A stretch of DNA of 64,000 nt from JAJDOD01 sp039024895 (GTDB lineage Bacteria > Pseudomonadota > Alphaproteobacteria > Rhodobacterales > Rhodobacteraceae). The notes under the pieces are model-generated. The model saw nothing but the letters and a program-made list of their open reading frames with translations, searched no databases and was not told the origin of the DNA. The stretch spans positions 1 through 64,000 of the forward strand of contig JBCCPJ010000005.1 of NCBI GenBank assembly GCA_039024895.1, given 5' to 3'. The translations under genes and the position numbers were made by a program. Numbering within the stretch: the first letter of the stretch is position 1; each line of letters starts with the position of its first letter. Of the stretch, positions 44,833-53,679 are shown in pieces.

Positions 44833-46647
44833 TCATTCTACGGTCACAGATTTTGCGAGATTGCGTGGCTGGTCAACATCTGTGCCTTTCGCGACGGCAG
44901 TGTAATAAGCCAAGAGCTGGGCCGGGATGGCATAGACCAGGGGGGCAATTAGGTCTGGGGTCATTGGCATCTCGATAACCCGCCATGCGCCTTCACCGGC
45001 CGCCTCTGCCCCCGCTCTGTCTGAGATCAGAACGATCTTGCCGCCACGCGCCATCACCTCTTGCATATTCGAAACTGTCTTGTCGAAAAGCCCGTCCTGC
45101 GGCGCCATAACAATGACTGGCACATTGCGATCAATCAGGGCGATGGGACCGTGCTTTAGCTCGCCGCTCGCATAACCTTCGGCATGTATATAGCTGATTT
45201 CTTTAAGCTTTAATGCGCCTTCGAGCGCGAGCGGGAACATCTGGCCGCGCCCGAGGAACAGGATGTCCTGCGCTTCCGCCAGCTTTTCGCCGGTGGCCTC
45301 AAAGGCGCCGGTTGTGGCAAGCGCCTGGCTGACCAACCCAGGCACGGCGCGCAAGGCGTCGCAGTTTTCCTTGAACGTTGCATCATCCATTTGGCCACGG
45401 TCGCGCGCCGCACGAAGTGCCACGACCATAAGGACAAGCAATTGACAGGTGAAGGCCTTGGTGGACGCAACACCGATCTCGGCGCCCGCGTAAATCGGCA
45501 GCACGATGTCGCTTTCCCGGGCAATCGAACTTTCGGGCACATTCACCACGGAGAGTATTTGGCTTTTGGTGGCGACATGGCGCAAGGCAGCCAATGTATC
45601 GGCGGTCTCACCGGATTGGCTGACGAAGATCGACAGAGTATTTTTGCCAATAGGTGGGCTGCGATACCGGAATTCGGAGGCCACATCGATTTCGACCGGA
45701 ATCCCGGCCAGCCGTTCGATCCAGTACTTCGCTGTCATACAGGCGTAAAACGCCGTGCCACAGGCCACCATAACGACACGCTCAACATCGCTGAAATCGG
45801 GCATGGTTTCGGGAAGCACGAGGCCGTCGTCGTCGAGATAGTGGGCTAGTGCTTCGGAGAGGACGACGGGCTGTTCCGCAATCTCCTTCGCCATGAAGTG
45901 CTTGTGGCCTTCCTTGCTGATCCGCGCGGTGTCGATTTCGATCTTACGAATTTCACGGTTCGCCGGCCGGCCGGCGGCATCCCAGATTTCCGCCCCGGCG
46001 CGCGTCAGTACGGTGCGGTCGCCTTCCTCAAGGTAGGTGATCCGGTCCGTGAGGGGGGACAGCGCAATGGCGTCGGAACCAAGAAACATCTCCCCTTCGC
46101 CCCAGCCAATGGCAAGGGGCGAGCCCTTGCGCGCTGCGATGATCAAATCGCTTTCACCATCGAAGAGGAACGCGATGGCAAACGCGCCTTCGAGCCGCGC
46201 TATGGTCTGCTCCGCGGCATCGCGGGGCGCAAGACCTTGATCAAGATAGCTTTGCGCAAGAAGGGAGATCGTTTCCGTGTCAGTCTCCGTTTCTGTCACA
46301 TACCCCGCTTCAGCCAGACCTTCGCGTAGCGATTTATAGTTCTCGATGATCCCGTTATGCACCACGGCAACGGGTCCCGATCGGTGGGGATGGGCGTTGC
46401 TGACAGAGGGCGCGCCGTGGGTTGCCCACCGGGTGTGGCCAATCCCGGCGCGGCCGGGCAGGGGCTCATGTACCAAAAGGTCAGCAAGGTTCACCAGCTT
46501 GCCCACGGCCCGGCGACGGTCGAGTTTGCCCTAATTGACGGTTGCAATCCCCGCACTGTCATAGCCGCGATACTCGAGGCGTTTTAACGCCTCTACCAGC
46601 GTTGGGGCCGCTTCGTGATCACTGAGAATTCCGACGATGCCGCACAT
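44833..46647 (-). pseudogene. glmS: Glutamine--fructose-6-phosphate aminotransferase, interrupted by in-frame TAG at codon 39
   Basis: GlmS makes glucosamine-6-P, the entry to UDP-GlcNAc for peptidoglycan and LPS. The ATG at 46647 begins MCGIVGIL, with catalytic Cys2, and the frame is intact through YRGYDSAGIATVN. Codon 39 (46533-46531) is TAG; the same frame then continues GKLDRRRAVGKLVNL to a normal end (KSVTVE) at 44833, with 604 sense codons in all. The rest looks functional: HTRWATHG, FVSQSGETADTL, SIS domains. Restarting at the GTG at 46506 would remove the nucleophile. So it is a nonsense allele, a read-through gene or a base error. It starts 3 bp after glmU. Confidence 0.88.
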
Positions 46648-46650
46648 GTT

Positions 46651-48009
46651 TCAGCCTTTCTGAGCTGCTTTTGCCGCGCGCAAGCGGGCGAAAAGTCTAC
46701 GGGCGAGGCCCGGTTTGTTGGTTTGGCGTGCCCGTGCAAGGGCGAGATCACCGGCCGGGACATCCACTGTGACGACGCCGCCGGTTGCGGTCATCGCCTC
46801 ATCCCCAATGCTGACGGGCGCCACGAGCATTGTGTTAGAGCCGATGAAGACATCGTCACCAATCTCCGTCCGGTGTTTGAAAACGCCATCATAGTTGCAG
46901 GTGATGGTGCCCGCGCCGATGTTGGTCCGCTCACCCACACTTGCGTCGCCGATATAGCTGAGATGATTGACCTTGGCGCCATCGGCGATACTCGCGTTCT
47001 TCACTTCAACAAAATTACCGATCCGAGTGTCGTTAGATAGCTCTGCGCCAGGTCGAAGACGGGCGTAAGGTCCGACAATCGCCCGAGCGCCCACATGCGC
47101 GCCTTCGATGTGGGAGAAGGCACGGATGCGTGCGTGGCTTTCGATTGTAACACCGGGACCGAAGATTACGTGGGGTTCGATAATTGCGTCGCGGCCGATG
47201 ACGGTGTCCGCAGCGAAGTAAACCGTTTCCGGTGCTTGTAAGGTCACACCATTTCCCAATGCAGCGGCGCGGGCACGGGACTGGAACACCGCTTCCGCCG
47301 CAGCAAGATCGGCACGTGAGTTGATGCCGAGCGTTTCCGCCTCGTCACAAGTCGCAACTTTGGTGACCAAACCTTCGGCAGCGCCAAGGGCAGGAATATC
47401 CGTCAAGTAATACTCGCCCGCTGCGTTATCATTGCCCACCGAGGCGGCGAGGCGCAGAAGAGTTTCGGTGCGTGCGAGGACGACGCCGGAATTGCAGAGT
47501 TTGATGGCCCGCTCATCCTCGCTTGCATCGTTGTATTCCACGATGCGGCGCAATGTGTCACCGTCCATCACCATACGCCCATAGCGGCCCGGGTCGTCAG
47601 TCTGAAAGCCAAGGAAAACAATATCGGCCCCATCAGCGCGCAAGGTCTGCATACGCGCCAGCGTTTCGGGCTGAATAAAAGGCGTATCGCCGTAAAGGAT
47701 CAGCGTGTCGCCACCTGCCCCCTCCAGCACCTCCGCTGCCTGCGCCACGGCGTGGGCGGTGCCGAGCTGTTCTTTTTGTTCAGCGATCAGAATCTCGGGA
47801 TCAGAAGCACGCGCGGCCTCGGCCACCGCATCGCTGCCATGTCCCACCACGACAACGCGTCGCCCGTCCAACGCGGCGGCTGAATTCAACGCGTGCTGGA
47901 ACAAAGGTGCATGGGCAATATGGTGCAACACCTTCGGCGTGTCGGACTGTATGCGCGTGCCTTCGCCAGCGGCGAGGAGGATCAAGTGGGTGGGCATCTG
48001 CTCTGCCAT
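46651..48009 (-). CDS. glmU: Bifunctional UDP-N-acetylglucosamine pyrophosphorylase / GlcN-1-P acetyltransferase
   Basis: The 452-aa protein has an N-terminal uridyltransferase with LLAAGEGTRIQSDTPKVLH and a YGDTPFI motif. The C-terminal left-handed beta helix carries the acetyltransferase residues (NHLSYIGDASVG, GAGTITCNYDG). It makes UDP-GlcNAc, downstream of GlmS, whose gene follows after 3 bp. The two form an operon, so expression is coordinated. Confidence 0.96.
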   Translation of the reverse strand: MAEQMPTHLILLAAGEGTRIQSDTPKVLHHIAHAPLFQHALNSAAALDGRRVVVVGHGSDAVAEAARASDPEILIAEQKEQLGTAHAVAQAAEVLEGAGGDTLILYGDTPFIQPETLARMQTLRADGADIVFLGFQTDDPGRYGRMVMDGDTLRRIVEYNDASEDERAIKLCNSGVVLARTETLLRLAASVGNDNAAGEYYLTDIPALGAAEGLVTKVATCDEAETLGINSRADLAAAEAVFQSRARAAALGNGVTLQAPETVYFAADTVIGRDAIIEPHVIFGPGVTIESHARIRAFSHIEGAHVGARAIVGPYARLRPGAELSNDTRIGNFVEVKNASIADGAKVNHLSYIGDASVGERTNIGAGTITCNYDGVFKHRTEIGDDVFIGSNTMLVAPVSIGDEAMTATGGVVTVDVPAGDLALARARQTNKPGLARRLFARLRAAKAAQKG

Positions 48010-48124
48010 GGTCGTTTTTTCTTGCCCCCTTTTAAACGGCAGGTCACATGTCGCAAAGGTATGGCTGCATCAACTTGTGTTGCCAAAAACTACAATAACA
48101 GCGTGTTCTTGCCGAGGCGTTTAA

Positions 48125-48787
48125 ATGAAGACAGTGATTTGCGATCTCGACGGGACGCTCGCGGATACGAGCGGAGACCTGATTGCCGCCGCAAATGCGT
48201 GTTTTATCGCGGAGGGTTATGGCGCGCTTTTGGATGAGCATGCGGATGCGGCGACAGCGTTTCGCGGGGGGCGCGCCATGTTGCGGCTCGGGTTTTCGCG
48301 CGTTGGCATCGAAGATGAAACCGCAGTCGATGCGCAATATCTGTCGCTTCTGGAGCATTACGCCGAGAATATCAACGTAAAAACAGTGCTTTATCTTGGT
48401 GTTGTTGAGGCGTTAGAAGGTTTGCGCGCAGAAGGTTATGCGCTAGGCGTCTGTACGAATAAGCCGAGCGCGCTTGCCGAAAGCTTGCTGCAAAAGCTTG
48501 GTATCCGCGACCTTTTCGGATCGATGATCGGCGCGGATAGTTTGTCGGTCAGCAAGCCCAATCCGCAACCGTACCTGGAGGCCGTCACGCGTGCGGGCGG
48601 TGATCCGGCGCAGTCAGTTCTGATCGGGGACACGGAAACGGATGTGAAGACGGCACAAGCGGCGGGCGTGCCTATTGTCCTAGTGGGGTTTGGTCCCGAG
48701 GGGACAGGGATTGCAAGATTGGTGCCAGACGCCCTCTTGATGGGGTATGATCAGCTTGGCAAAGTCGTGAAAACACTGATTGGGTGA
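48125..48787 (+). CDS. gph: HAD hydrolase, phosphoglycolate phosphatase-like
   Basis: The 220-aa HAD-family enzyme has motif I CDLDGTLADTSGD with the nucleophile Asp8, motif II VCTNKPSALA, Lys in SKPNPQPYL and motif IV GDTETDVKTAQAAG. The cap domain is of the Gph type. It probably removes phosphate from 2-phosphoglycolate; related substrates cannot be excluded. Divergent from glmU, and 3 bp before the aminotransferase gene. Confidence 0.85.
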   Translation: MKTVICDLDGTLADTSGDLIAAANACFIAEGYGALLDEHADAATAFRGGRAMLRLGFSRVGIEDETAVDAQYLSLLEHYAENINVKTVLYLGVVEALEGLRAEGYALGVCTNKPSALAESLLQKLGIRDLFGSMIGADSLSVSKPNPQPYLEAVTRAGGDPAQSVLIGDTETDVKTAQAAGVPIVLVGFGPEGTGIARLVPDALLMGYDQLGKVVKTLIG

Positions 48788-48790
48788 CAC

Positions 48791-49972
48791 ATGCGGTTCG
48801 AGGGGAACTTTACGCAGCAAGAGCCTATTCCGCCGGAAGGGATCGCGGCGGCAACAGCGATCATGGAGCATGGTCGCCTGCACCGCTACAACACCGTTGG
48901 TGACGAACTTGGCGAAACCGCTGCCCTTGAACGGGAGTTCGCTGAATATACGGGTGCTAAATTCGCCCTCGCCGTTACCTCGGGCGGGTACGCGCTCGCG
49001 ACCGCCTTGCGCGCTGTGGGCGTCGAGTCGGGGGCGAAAGTGCTGACAAATGCCTTCACCTTGGCCCCTGTTCCCGGATCAGTGGCAGCGGTGGGGGCGT
49101 CTGCCGTTTTTGTCGAAACCACCGAGGCCCTGGTCATCGACCTCGACGACCTCGCGGAAAAGGCAGCAAAGACCGGGGCGCGGATCCTAATGCTCAGCCA
49201 CATGCGGGGGCATCAACCGGACATGGCGGCGCTCATGTCGATTGCGGACACGCACGGGCTGACGGTGATCGAAGATTGCGCCCATACCATGGGCGGTCGG
49301 TCGGGTAATGTCATGTCCGGACGCCACGGTGCGGTCGGGTGTTTTTCATCCCAGACCTATAAGCACATCAACTCTGGCGAAGGTGGTTTTCTGATTACCG
49401 ATGATGCGGAGATTGCCGCACGCGCCACGCTTCTGTCTGGCAGTTACATGCTTTACCCGCGCCACGGCGCCGGTCCGGACTTGGAGACGTTTGAGCCGCT
49501 GCGCGACGCCGTGCCCAATATCTCGGGCCGCATGGATAATCTAAGAGCCGCAATCCTGCGTCCGCAACTGGGCCTCTTGCAAGATCGCGTCGCGCGTTGG
49601 GCTAAACTCCACGACGCGATGGAGGATGGGCTTCGACATGTACCCGGGGTCCAGTTGATTGCACGCGATCCGGGCCTCGAACGCGTCGGGTCATCTTTTC
49701 AGTTTGTGATGCCGGAAAAGCGGGAAGACTGGATTGCAGAATTTGTAACGCGTTGTGCTGCACGTGGCGTGGAACTCAAATGGTTTGGGGCCGCTCGCGC
49801 GCAAGGTTTCACCTCTTCCCACCGAAACTGGTCCTATGCCGGGCGGGCGAACTTGCCGCGGACGGATCGGGTATTGGCGGGTTTACTGGATATGCGCTTG
49901 CCTTTGACTTTCACCGTAGAAGATTGCGCCGTGATTGCGCAGATAATTGCAGAAGAAGCGGCGCTTGTCTGA
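48791..49972 (+). CDS. DegT/DnrJ/EryC1/StrS-family PLP aminotransferase
   Basis: The 393-aa fold-type I PLP enzyme has ALAVTSGGYALATALRA, the aspartate IEDCAHTMGG and the Schiff-base Lys in SQTYKHINSGEGG. The family transaminates nucleotide-linked keto-sugars or related substrates; here no other sugar genes are near, so the substrate is unknown. It is in an operon with the preceding HAD phosphatase. Confidence 0.88.
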   Translation: MRFEGNFTQQEPIPPEGIAAATAIMEHGRLHRYNTVGDELGETAALEREFAEYTGAKFALAVTSGGYALATALRAVGVESGAKVLTNAFTLAPVPGSVAAVGASAVFVETTEALVIDLDDLAEKAAKTGARILMLSHMRGHQPDMAALMSIADTHGLTVIEDCAHTMGGRSGNVMSGRHGAVGCFSSQTYKHINSGEGGFLITDDAEIAARATLLSGSYMLYPRHGAGPDLETFEPLRDAVPNISGRMDNLRAAILRPQLGLLQDRVARWAKLHDAMEDGLRHVPGVQLIARDPGLERVGSSFQFVMPEKREDWIAEFVTRCAARGVELKWFGAARAQGFTSSHRNWSYAGRANLPRTDRVLAGLLDMRLPLTFTVEDCAVIAQIIAEEAALV

Positions 49973-50279
49973 TACGCGGGACAGAGAACTGACTTCGGGA
50001 ATGGCGCCGGTTTTTTCAATATTGTACAGCGCTCGACCGCCCTTTGCGGCTTAAATTATTACGATTTCTGAGGACGTTGTCCCCGACGCAAGTTTGCACT
50101 CTGTTCAGTTTTCGGACTTACTCGCCATTTACGCCAGATTTTTCGGCAATTTACGCGCGGCAGTATTCACCTTCTGTGACGCCCGTGGCGTTTTGTTCGG
50201 ATGGCATCACAGCATTCTTGGAAAGTGTTTCCTATTGCGGTCGACGCTTAGAGGACCGGCATAACTGGAAAGGACGAAT
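49973..50279. other. Intergenic region before nucleobase permease
   Basis: This 307-bp region has no gene-like ORF. It is A/T-richer than its neighbours, with a TTTTTTC run near 50013 that could end the preceding operon. The permease promoter must be here. I looked for a purine-riboswitch core and did not find one I could defend. Confidence 0.3.
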
Positions 50280-51650
50280 ATGACAGACCAAACCTCTCAT
50301 ACACTCATTTACGGTCTGGACGATGTTCCGCCACCCCCGGCCAGTTTCCTCGCCGCTGTCCAACATATCTTGGCGTCGATTGTCGGAATTGTGACGCCAA
50401 CGTTGATTATTGGCGGCGTGTTGGGGCTCGGCGATCTAATCCCGTATCTGATTGCCATGGCCTTTTTCGTATCGGGCGTGTCGACCTTTATTCAATGCAA
50501 GACGATTGGTCCCATTGGCTCGGGATTGCTCAGCTTGCAAGGGACCAGCTTCGCTTTCCTCGGTGCACTGCTCGCGGCAGGTTTTGCCGTCAAGGGCGCG
50601 GGTGGCACGCCCGAGGATATTCTCGCCATGCTGTTTGGTCTTTGCCTCGCAGGATGCCTGGTGGAAATCGTTTTAAGTCAATTTATTGACAAGCTTGGAA
50701 AAATCATCACGCCAACTGTAACGGGAATTGTCATAACGGTTATTGGATTGAGCCTCGTCAAAGTCGGTTTTACCGACTTTGCGGGCGGCGTTGGTGCTGG
50801 CGAAAACCTCGGACTGCCGATCAATCTATTCCTAGGTTCGATTGTCGTCGTCACTATCCTTGCATTCACTTTCTACGGCAGCCCAATGGTCCGTATTTCG
50901 GCAATTATGATTGGTTTGGTGGTGGGCTTCATCGTTGCGCTGGTCTTCGGCCAGGTCGATTTTTCGAGCTTCGGAAACGCGCCAATGTTTGCCGTGCCAA
51001 TGCCGCTTCAATATGGGCTGAGCTTCGATTTCTTTCTCTTCATACCCATTGCGTTCATCTTTCTTGTGACAGCGATCGAAACATCGGGTGACTTGACCGC
51101 GAATTCAATTATCGCGAACCAACCTGTGAAGGGTCCGGTTTATATGAAAAGGATCAAGGGCGGTATCCTGGGGGATGGGATCAATTCCGGCATTGCAGCA
51201 CTCTTCAACACATTTCCAAATACGACGTTTTCGCAGAACAACGGTGTTATTCAAATGACCGGTGTGGCGAGCCGCCATGTTGGACTTTATATCGCCGGCA
51301 TTCTCGTGGTCCTCGGTTTCTTTCCAATTATTGGTTCCGCCTTCCTTCTGGTTCCCAAGCCTGTTTTGGGTGGTGCAACTCTGGTTCTTTTTGGAACGAT
51401 TGCTGTCGCGGGGATACGTATTCTTGCCACCCAGGAGATGACACGACGCCAGGTTTACATCATGGCGATCTCCTTCGGTCTTGGACTTGGCGTGACGCTC
51501 GTCCCCGATGCAACGCAGCACATGCCGGATTTCTTGAAGCAGGTGGTTGCCACGCCCATAACGCTGGCCGGTCTTTCGGCAATTATTTTGTCGCTGCTCC
51601 TGCCAGAGGATGCGCCGGTAGAAGAAACCGAAGCGCAGCCGGCCGAGTAA
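50280..51650 (+). CDS. Nucleobase:cation symporter-2 (uracil/xanthine permease family)
   Basis: The 456-aa polytopic transporter matches NCS2/NAT: QHILASIVGIVTPTLIIGG near the start, the SAFLLVPKPVLGGATLVLFG block and the ETSGDLTAN motif with the conserved Glu. The purine-specific NAT motif Q-N-x-G-x-x-x-x-T reads QNNGVIQMT. So uric acid/xanthine transport is more likely than uracil. GGAAAGGACG precedes the ATG. Confidence 0.9.
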   Translation: MTDQTSHTLIYGLDDVPPPPASFLAAVQHILASIVGIVTPTLIIGGVLGLGDLIPYLIAMAFFVSGVSTFIQCKTIGPIGSGLLSLQGTSFAFLGALLAAGFAVKGAGGTPEDILAMLFGLCLAGCLVEIVLSQFIDKLGKIITPTVTGIVITVIGLSLVKVGFTDFAGGVGAGENLGLPINLFLGSIVVVTILAFTFYGSPMVRISAIMIGLVVGFIVALVFGQVDFSSFGNAPMFAVPMPLQYGLSFDFFLFIPIAFIFLVTAIETSGDLTANSIIANQPVKGPVYMKRIKGGILGDGINSGIAALFNTFPNTTFSQNNGVIQMTGVASRHVGLYIAGILVVLGFFPIIGSAFLLVPKPVLGGATLVLFGTIAVAGIRILATQEMTRRQVYIMAISFGLGLGVTLVPDATQHMPDFLKQVVATPITLAGLSAIILSLLLPEDAPVEETEAQPAE

Positions 51651-51674
51651 CGTCCCCCTGCTCATGGTAAACCG

Positions 51675-51721
51675 TTGACGCTTTTGCGGCCTCGCCCTAG
51701 AAAGTGAACGAGTGTTCACTT
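51675..51721 (+). promoter_or_regulatory. Promoter and TetR-type palindromic operator of the ivd gene
   Basis: TTGACG (51675-51680), a 17-bp spacer and TAGAAA (51698-51703) form a sigma-70 promoter. Overlapping its -10/+1 is the perfect inverted repeat AAGTGAAC-GAGT-GTTCACTT (51702-51721), the style of acyl-CoA-responsive TetR repressors. Binding would block transcription of the ivd gene 16 bp downstream. The regulator gene is not in the window. Confidence 0.7.
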
Positions 51722-51737
51722 ACGGGAAGGAGCCCTC

Positions 51738-52901
51738 ATGTTCAGCGCATCCATGCGGTTTGATTTGGGCGAAGATATCGAGGCGCTGCGCGAGATGGTG
51801 CATCGTTGGGCGCAGGACCGCGTGCGGCCCATGGCGTCGGAAATCGATAGCAAAAACGCGTTTCCCGCCGAGCTATGGCAGGAAATGGGTGGTCTTGGAC
51901 TTCTGGGGATCACAATCGATGAAACCTATGGCGGAGCAGGGATGGGCTATCTTGCGCACGCTGTGGCGGTCGAAGAAATCGCGCGGGCCAGCGCGTCGGT
52001 CAGCCTGTCCTATGGGGCGCATTCCAACCTGTGCGTGAACCAGATCAAGTTGAACGGCACGGCGGAACAAAAGGCCAAATACCTGCCGAAACTGGTTTCG
52101 GGGGAGCATGTGGGTGCCCTCGCCATGAGTGAGGCTGGGTCTGGCTCGGATGTGGTTTCGATGAAGCTCAAGGCCGAGAAACGCAACGACCACTATCGCC
52201 TGAACGGCACCAAATACTGGATCACCAACGGGCCCGATGCTGACACGCTTGTTGTCTACGCAAAGACCGACCCGGAGGCAGGCTCAAAGGGCATAACCGC
52301 GTTTCTGATCGAAAAGGATATGACTGGTTTCAGCACGTCGCCCCATTTCGACAAGCTAGGGATGCGAGGTTCGAACACGGCAGAACTGATCTTTGAAGAT
52401 GTTGAGGTGCCCTTCGACAACGTGCTCGGCGAAGAGGGGCGGGGTGTCGCTGTTTTGATGTCGGGGCTTGATTACGAACGGGTGGTGCTGGCCGCTATTG
52501 GCCCGGGCATCATTGCCGCCTGCATGGATGAAATCATGCCGTATATGTCGGAACGCAAACAGTTTGGCCAACCTATCGGGTCGTTCCAACTGATGCAGGG
52601 CAAGATCGCGGATATGTATACCGCAATGAACTCGGCGCGAGCCTATGTCTACGAAGTTGCCAAAGCCTGCGACCGGGGCGATGTCACCCGTCAAGACGCC
52701 GCGGCGTGCTGTCTTTACGCGTCTGAAGTTGCCATGACGCAGGCGCATCAGGCTGTGCAGGCGATGGGCGGCGCCGGGTTCATGAGCGATCACCCGGTTT
52801 CGCGCCTATTTCGCGACGCCAAGCTGATGGAAATCGGCGCGGGTACATCCGAGATACGGCGGATGTTGATCGGGCGCGAATTGGTGGGTGCAACAAGTTA
52901 G
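51738..52901 (+). CDS. ivd: Isovaleryl-CoA dehydrogenase
   Basis: The 387-aa FAD enzyme of leucine degradation oxidises isovaleryl-CoA to 3-methylcrotonyl-CoA. It has the ACAD flavin motif AMSEAGSGSDVVSMK and a C-terminal IGAGTSEIRRMLIGREL. The catalytic Glu in GLDYERVVLA is at the position special to IVD and long-chain ACADs. No methylcrotonyl-CoA carboxylase genes follow immediately. The operator suggests induction by branched-chain acyl-CoA. Downstream genes are overlapped. Confidence 0.92.
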   Translation: MFSASMRFDLGEDIEALREMVHRWAQDRVRPMASEIDSKNAFPAELWQEMGGLGLLGITIDETYGGAGMGYLAHAVAVEEIARASASVSLSYGAHSNLCVNQIKLNGTAEQKAKYLPKLVSGEHVGALAMSEAGSGSDVVSMKLKAEKRNDHYRLNGTKYWITNGPDADTLVVYAKTDPEAGSKGITAFLIEKDMTGFSTSPHFDKLGMRGSNTAELIFEDVEVPFDNVLGEEGRGVAVLMSGLDYERVVLAAIGPGIIAACMDEIMPYMSERKQFGQPIGSFQLMQGKIADMYTAMNSARAYVYEVAKACDRGDVTRQDAAACCLYASEVAMTQAHQAVQAMGGAGFMSDHPVSRLFRDAKLMEIGAGTSEIRRMLIGRELVGATS

Positions 52902-53188
52902 TGCCACGTCAGGTCTTGATCGTAACCGCCATCTTGTGTCTTGTCGCAGGTGGGCTGGGCCTTTGGCTTGGGTATCGCAACGCTACTCTCTCGGAGAGTG
53001 ACGTCATCACGGCGGCAGCGGCCCGTTGGAGTTCGGAAACCGGAATACGCGACCTCACATCCTGTGTCGCCATTGCGGGAACCGGCGAGGTCTGGCTGGA
53101 GGTGACCTGCGGTATGGAAGAAACCAAGCGGCGATATGCGTTTGACCGGAAGGGCAGGCTCCTCAAGCAAGCGGGGCCGGACGTATGA
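52901..53188 (+). CDS. Membrane-anchored small protein, unknown function
   Basis: The 95-aa ORF starts with GTG, sharing a base with the ivd stop. One N-terminal membrane helix (about 5-24) is followed by a soluble periplasmic part with two cysteines (LTSCVAIAG ... LEVTCGMEE). It overlaps the next gene by 4 bp. The chained overlaps ivd to ACS indicate one operon. Confidence 0.6.
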   Translation: MPRQVLIVTAILCLVAGGLGLWLGYRNATLSESDVITAAAARWSSETGIRDLTSCVAIAGTGEVWLEVTCGMEETKRRYAFDRKGRLLKQAGPDV

Positions 53189-53679
53189 CGGTGGCGCGTC
53201 TATGGACCTGGGTCGTGCTTGTTGTCTCGGCAATTGTCTTTGCAACAATTGTGCGCGCCGAGACCTCGCGTCAGGATGTATTGACCTGTTTTGAGGGAAT
53301 CGATGCCGAAACCGAGTGGAACCAGTGCCTCAATATTATGTTTTCGCCATGCGCCGATCAGGATGTGGGCAGCGAAGGGCACCTTGTTTGCCTCACCGAG
53401 GAACGCGCAAATTGGCGCGCTGCGAAGCTTGATGTTGAAAAGGATGTGATCGCGCGTCTGACAGAAGACGGGATGGCCGAACTCTCCGGCCTGATGTTGG
53501 CCTGGCCGGAATATGTAGAAGACAAGTGCAATGCGGTGGGAGAAGCGCGCGCAAATATCAGCCGGGAAGCGGCAGATCTCGGCTGTCAGATTTCGGAATA
53601 CGCGCTGCTGACAAACGAAATGGAGGCCTGTCTCACGGGCCGGTCTACGGAAGCGTATTGCCAATTGCGAGACGAGTGA
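53185..53679 (+). CDS. LprI-like (DUF1311) secreted protein
   Basis: The 164-aa protein has an N-terminal signal sequence/anchor (about 6-26, VRA-ET) and a helical body with cysteine pairs (TCFEGIDAETEWNQCLNIMFSPC; LGCQISEYALLTNEMEACLTG). It resembles LprI/DUF1311 proteins, a family named for a lysozyme inhibitor; this role is not shown here. Its stop overlaps the start of the acyl-CoA synthetase (GTGA). Confidence 0.65.
   Translation: MTVARLWTWVVLVVSAIVFATIVRAETSRQDVLTCFEGIDAETEWNQCLNIMFSPCADQDVGSEGHLVCLTEERANWRAAKLDVEKDVIARLTEDGMAELSGLMLAWPEYVEDKCNAVGEARANISREAADLGCQISEYALLTNEMEACLTGRSTEAYCQLRDE

Noticed and set aside
46506..46647. A new GlmS start at the GTG at 46506
   Set aside because: It would remove the N-terminal nucleophile Cys2 and 47 conserved residues, so it is not a functional restart for glutaminase activity.
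49973..50279. Purine riboswitch before the nucleobase permease
   Set aside because: I could not identify the conserved core or the loop-loop kissing sequences.
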